A DNA stretch of 15,211 bases. It comes from Candidatus Roizmanbacteria bacterium UBA6242 (GTDB lineage Bacteria > Patescibacteriota > Microgenomatia > UBA1406 > GWC2-37-13). The position numbers and the translations under genes are program-made. The notes beneath the pieces were generated by a model. That model made no database searches, was not told the DNA's origin, and worked only from the letters and a program-made list of their open reading frames with translations. Positions 13,440 to 15,211 of this stretch are shown here, one piece after another; position 1 is the first letter of the stretch; the number at the start of each line of letters is the position of its first letter. The DNA lies in assembly GCA_002440905.1 (NCBI GenBank), contig DJWA01000014.1:1-15211 (forward strand). Direction: 5' to 3'.

Positions 13440-14037
13440 GGTCAAAAATCTTGTTCTTAACAAGTCCCATTATAACATACGTGGTTTTTGCGAAAATCAT
13501 TATGTCCTTAATAAAACTCTTGCTTTTTGAGTACCTCACATCCAAATCCATCCACTCCGTAAATGACATTTTGTGGGCACCCTCAACAATCCAGGGAGAC
13601 GTCATTCCCGGCAAAACCGTGAATCTGGAGTGATATTTTTTAGGAACCTTTTTGGCTTCCGGTAGTGGTAAAGGCCTCGGGCCGACGTAATCCATTTCGC
13701 CTTTAATAATATTCATCAGTTGCGGCAATTCGTCCAAACCGCTGTGTGATAAAAACTTACCAACCTTGGTGTATCGCGGGTCATTTCTGATTTTAAAAAC
13801 GGGGCCGTCGGTCTCGTTGAGAGACGCTAACCTTTTTTTTAATTTTTCAGCTCCATCTACCATAGTTCTGACCTTATAAAGGAAAAAGGGCTTTTTGTCT
13901 TTACCCATTCTTCTTTGTTTAAAAATGAAGGGGCCTCGTGATGTCGTTTTAACGATTACGTACGTCGCCAAAATAGCCGGCGACAAAAGAATAATAAAAA
14001 TAACGGCCGTGATTTTTTTTATGAAGTCTATAAGCAT
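13396..14037 (-). CDS. Small polyprenyl-phosphate sugar-1-phosphate transferase
   Basis: A 213-residue monotopic phosphoglycosyl transferase of the bacterial sugar transferase family, which moves a sugar-phosphate from a nucleotide sugar to undecaprenyl phosphate to begin a surface glycan. Residues 5-30 form the re-entrant membrane helix with the Ser-Pro kink (LLSPAIL, 17-23). Then come FIFKQRRMGKDKKPF (37-51), YKVRTM (54-59), the catalytic Asp-Glu dyad D102-E103 in GLDELPQLMNIIKGEM (100-115), VGPRPLP (118-124), and PGMTSPWIVEG (143-153), in which Ser and Pro replace the usual Gly-Leu. Only the catalytic core is present; the extra multi-helix N-terminal region of WcaJ/WbaP is absent. It lies 4 nt after the O-antigen-ligase-like gene. 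The substrate sugar cannot be read from the sequence. Confidence 0.93.
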   Translation of the reverse strand: MLIDFIKKITAVIFIILLSPAILATYVIVKTTSRGPFIFKQRRMGKDKKPFFLYKVRTMVDGAEKLKKRLASLNETDGPVFKIRNDPRYTKVGKFLSHSGLDELPQLMNIIKGEMDYVGPRPLPLPEAKKVPKKYHSRFTVLPGMTSPWIVEGAHKMSFTEWMDLDVRYSKSKSFIKDIMIFAKTTYVIMGLVKNKIFDHEEQPYIKNRRLKL

Positions 14038-14041
14038 CTAT

Positions 14042-15211
14042 TTAGTGTTCAACATTATAGCATAATAAATTAGTGGCGTTACAATACTCATCGATATGAA
14101 TACCAATTACCTCGTTATATGAAGACATTTTTTGAGCCTTGGCTTTGATTCTTCCAAAAAATATTTCCGTTTCTTTATCGCCTTTAAAATAGCCGAGGGT
14201 TTTTCGAGACAAATTATGAATCTTCTCCAAAATAATACCATCTGTGACCGATAGAAAAGGTCTAAGCTCCAAGCTTTTTCGATAAAGTTTAAGCGACTTC
14301 TTCCATTCACGTATTCTTTCATAATATTTGGCCATTCTGTAAGTTGCTTCAAAATTTTCTCCATACAGTTTTTCGTAAATATTCAAGTAATCTCTTGCCT
14401 GACTCATGTTCCCACGCTTAATTTCATTAGTTATCGCATAATAATGAGACTTCTCCTGAAGAGGATAAAAAAACAAAGCCTGGGTGTAGTTACCCGTGAC
14501 GTGGAAAATTTTTCCTATAAAAACCAATTGCAATAGCAGAAATACACCAAAAAATACCAATGGATTAAATTCAATAGAGTCTTTGGTGTCTAAGGATAAG
14601 CCCGCCAAAAAGAACCACAAAAATAGAAAAGAATTGTATTCAAATGTATGGTCGAAAAGAAATACTACCGACAAAGCCAAAAATGAATAAAAGAAGACAT
14701 TCCTTTTGCCTTTCTTTAAAACGTAAGTCAAAAAAAGGATAAAGAAAAGGCCTGCCAGAATCCCGTTTTGAGAAAAAATGTCAAGAATCAAATTATGGGA
14801 GGAGCCGGCTCCTTCACTATACCCCACTTGCTTACTTGCCGATATGTAACGGTAGTTGCCCGGACCAGCTCCAAAAAATGGCCGGTCGATTACACCCGAA
14901 ACAGCATCGGCAAAATATTTATCCCTAAGTCCGAGGAGGCTTCCATTTTCCGAAATTACTTTAAATGTAGTTGAAAGAATCAGTGAAACGGTAAGGACAG
15001 CCAGAACTGCCTTAATAAGAAAGCCTTTTTTTGTGAATTTATTTTTATATATAACCCAAGCGATCGCTAAGACCGCCAAATAGGTTGCTCGCGAATAGGA
15101 AATAATAATAAAAAATAGCGATATAATCCCGATCACGCCTGAAGGAAACAAAAAAAAAGGAGTCAAAAATAAATTACCGATTTGGCTATGGCCGAAATAA
15201 CGCATTAAACT
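14042..15211 (-). CDS. O-antigen ligase/polymerase-like membrane protein with TPR-like tail (5' end beyond window)
   Basis: At least 389 residues of a polytopic membrane protein of the WaaL/Wzy_C group, which joins or polymerises lipid-linked glycans outside the membrane. Counting from the ATG at 15205, membrane helices are at ~11-36, 40-53, 62-80, 150-163, 168-185, 190-205 and 212-232. The large external loop contains RPFFGAGPGNYRYI (108-121) and GSSHNLILDIFSQNGILAG (134-152), with the conserved Arg (R108) and His (H137). SYSRATYL (36-43) matches the SxSR helix of the family. Residues ~247-320 are hydrophilic and helical, resembling two TPR units (ATYRMAKYYERIREWKKSL). The frame stays open past the ATG to the right edge, and the expected N-terminal helices are missing, so the true start lies outside. 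Confidence 0.85.
   Translation of the reverse strand, partial: SLMRYFGHSQIGNLFLTPFFLFPSGVIGIISLFFIIISYSRATYLAVLAIAWVIYKNKFTKKGFLIKAVLAVLTVSLILSTTFKVISENGSLLGLRDKYFADAVSGVIDRPFFGAGPGNYRYISASKQVGYSEGAGSSHNLILDIFSQNGILAGLFFILFLTYVLKKGKRNVFFYSFLALSVVFLFDHTFEYNSFLFLWFFLAGLSLDTKDSIEFNPLVFFGVFLLLQLVFIGKIFHVTGNYTQALFFYPLQEKSHYYAITNEIKRGNMSQARDYLNIYEKLYGENFEATYRMAKYYERIREWKKSLKLYRKSLELRPFLSVTDGIILEKIHNLSRKTLGYFKGDKETEIFFGRIKAKAQKMSSYNEVIGIHIDEYCNATNLLCYNVEH

Noticed and set aside
1..15211. Reassigned UGA codon as in Gracilibacteria/SR1
   Set aside because: TGA ends several genes at family-appropriate lengths (for example the ATGA overlaps of pckA and the cassette proteins), so it is a normal stop.

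Overview
This window looks like chromosomal DNA from a bacterium with a small, tightly packed genome, most likely a Patescibacteria/CPR lineage such as Microgenomates. That placement is inference from gene style; no marker gene confirms it. The evidence is very short or negative intergenic distances, many ATGA-type stop/start overlaps, almost no Shine-Dalgarno sequences, promoters placed directly against start codons (leaderless or nearly leaderless mRNAs), divergent versions of core enzymes, and a single dockerin-like EF-hand tail on a secreted protein. TGA is used as a normal stop, so this is the standard bacterial code and not the Gracilibacteria/SR1 code. No tRNA, rRNA, CRISPR array or insertion sequence was seen.

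Left part (1-6247). A truncated minus-strand gene at the left edge encodes a multi-pass membrane protein whose first 267 residues resemble the DPY19 family, known from animals as tryptophan C-mannosyltransferases. It is divergent from a plus-strand carbon-metabolism block: an rpe-like epimerase, enolase, phosphoglycerate mutase, then ATP-dependent PEP carboxykinase and an aspartate-type aminotransferase. Read together, these link the pentose-phosphate pathway and lower glycolysis to PEP, oxaloacetate and aspartate.

Middle part (6248-9753, minus strand). A dCMP/CMP-type deaminase is translationally coupled to a secreted clan GH-A glycoside hydrolase-like protein with a C-terminal dockerin-like calcium loop. 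It is followed, from its own promoter, by a long divergent ribose-phosphate pyrophosphokinase-like protein. The stop codon of this last gene abuts the stop codon of the aminotransferase gene with no base between them.

Right part (9811-15211). This is the most interesting region. A plus-strand operon holds two tandem copies of a cassette: a membrane-anchored protein (178 and 182 aa) whose stop codon overlaps the start of a tiny basic peptide gene (42 and 45 aa). The two peptides share an N-terminal MKKxKYxKP signature, which contains the YxxP element seen in leaders recognised by PqqD-like RRE domains, and a C-terminal YLAA motif. The operon ends with an unusual fusion of an S24/S26 signal-peptidase-like domain to a nucleotidyltransferase. 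Converging on it, and overlapping it by 83 nt, are genes on the minus strand for a PqqD-like protein, an HPr-kinase-like protein, a small sugar-phosphate transferase and an O-antigen ligase/polymerase-like membrane protein that runs off the right edge. My interpretation is an uncharacterised peptide-modification system (RiPP-like, related to the 'HPr-rel-A' grouping of PqqD, HPr-kinase-like and nucleotidyltransferase proteins) embedded in a cell-surface polysaccharide locus. The peptides were found by reading the gaps between the larger genes.
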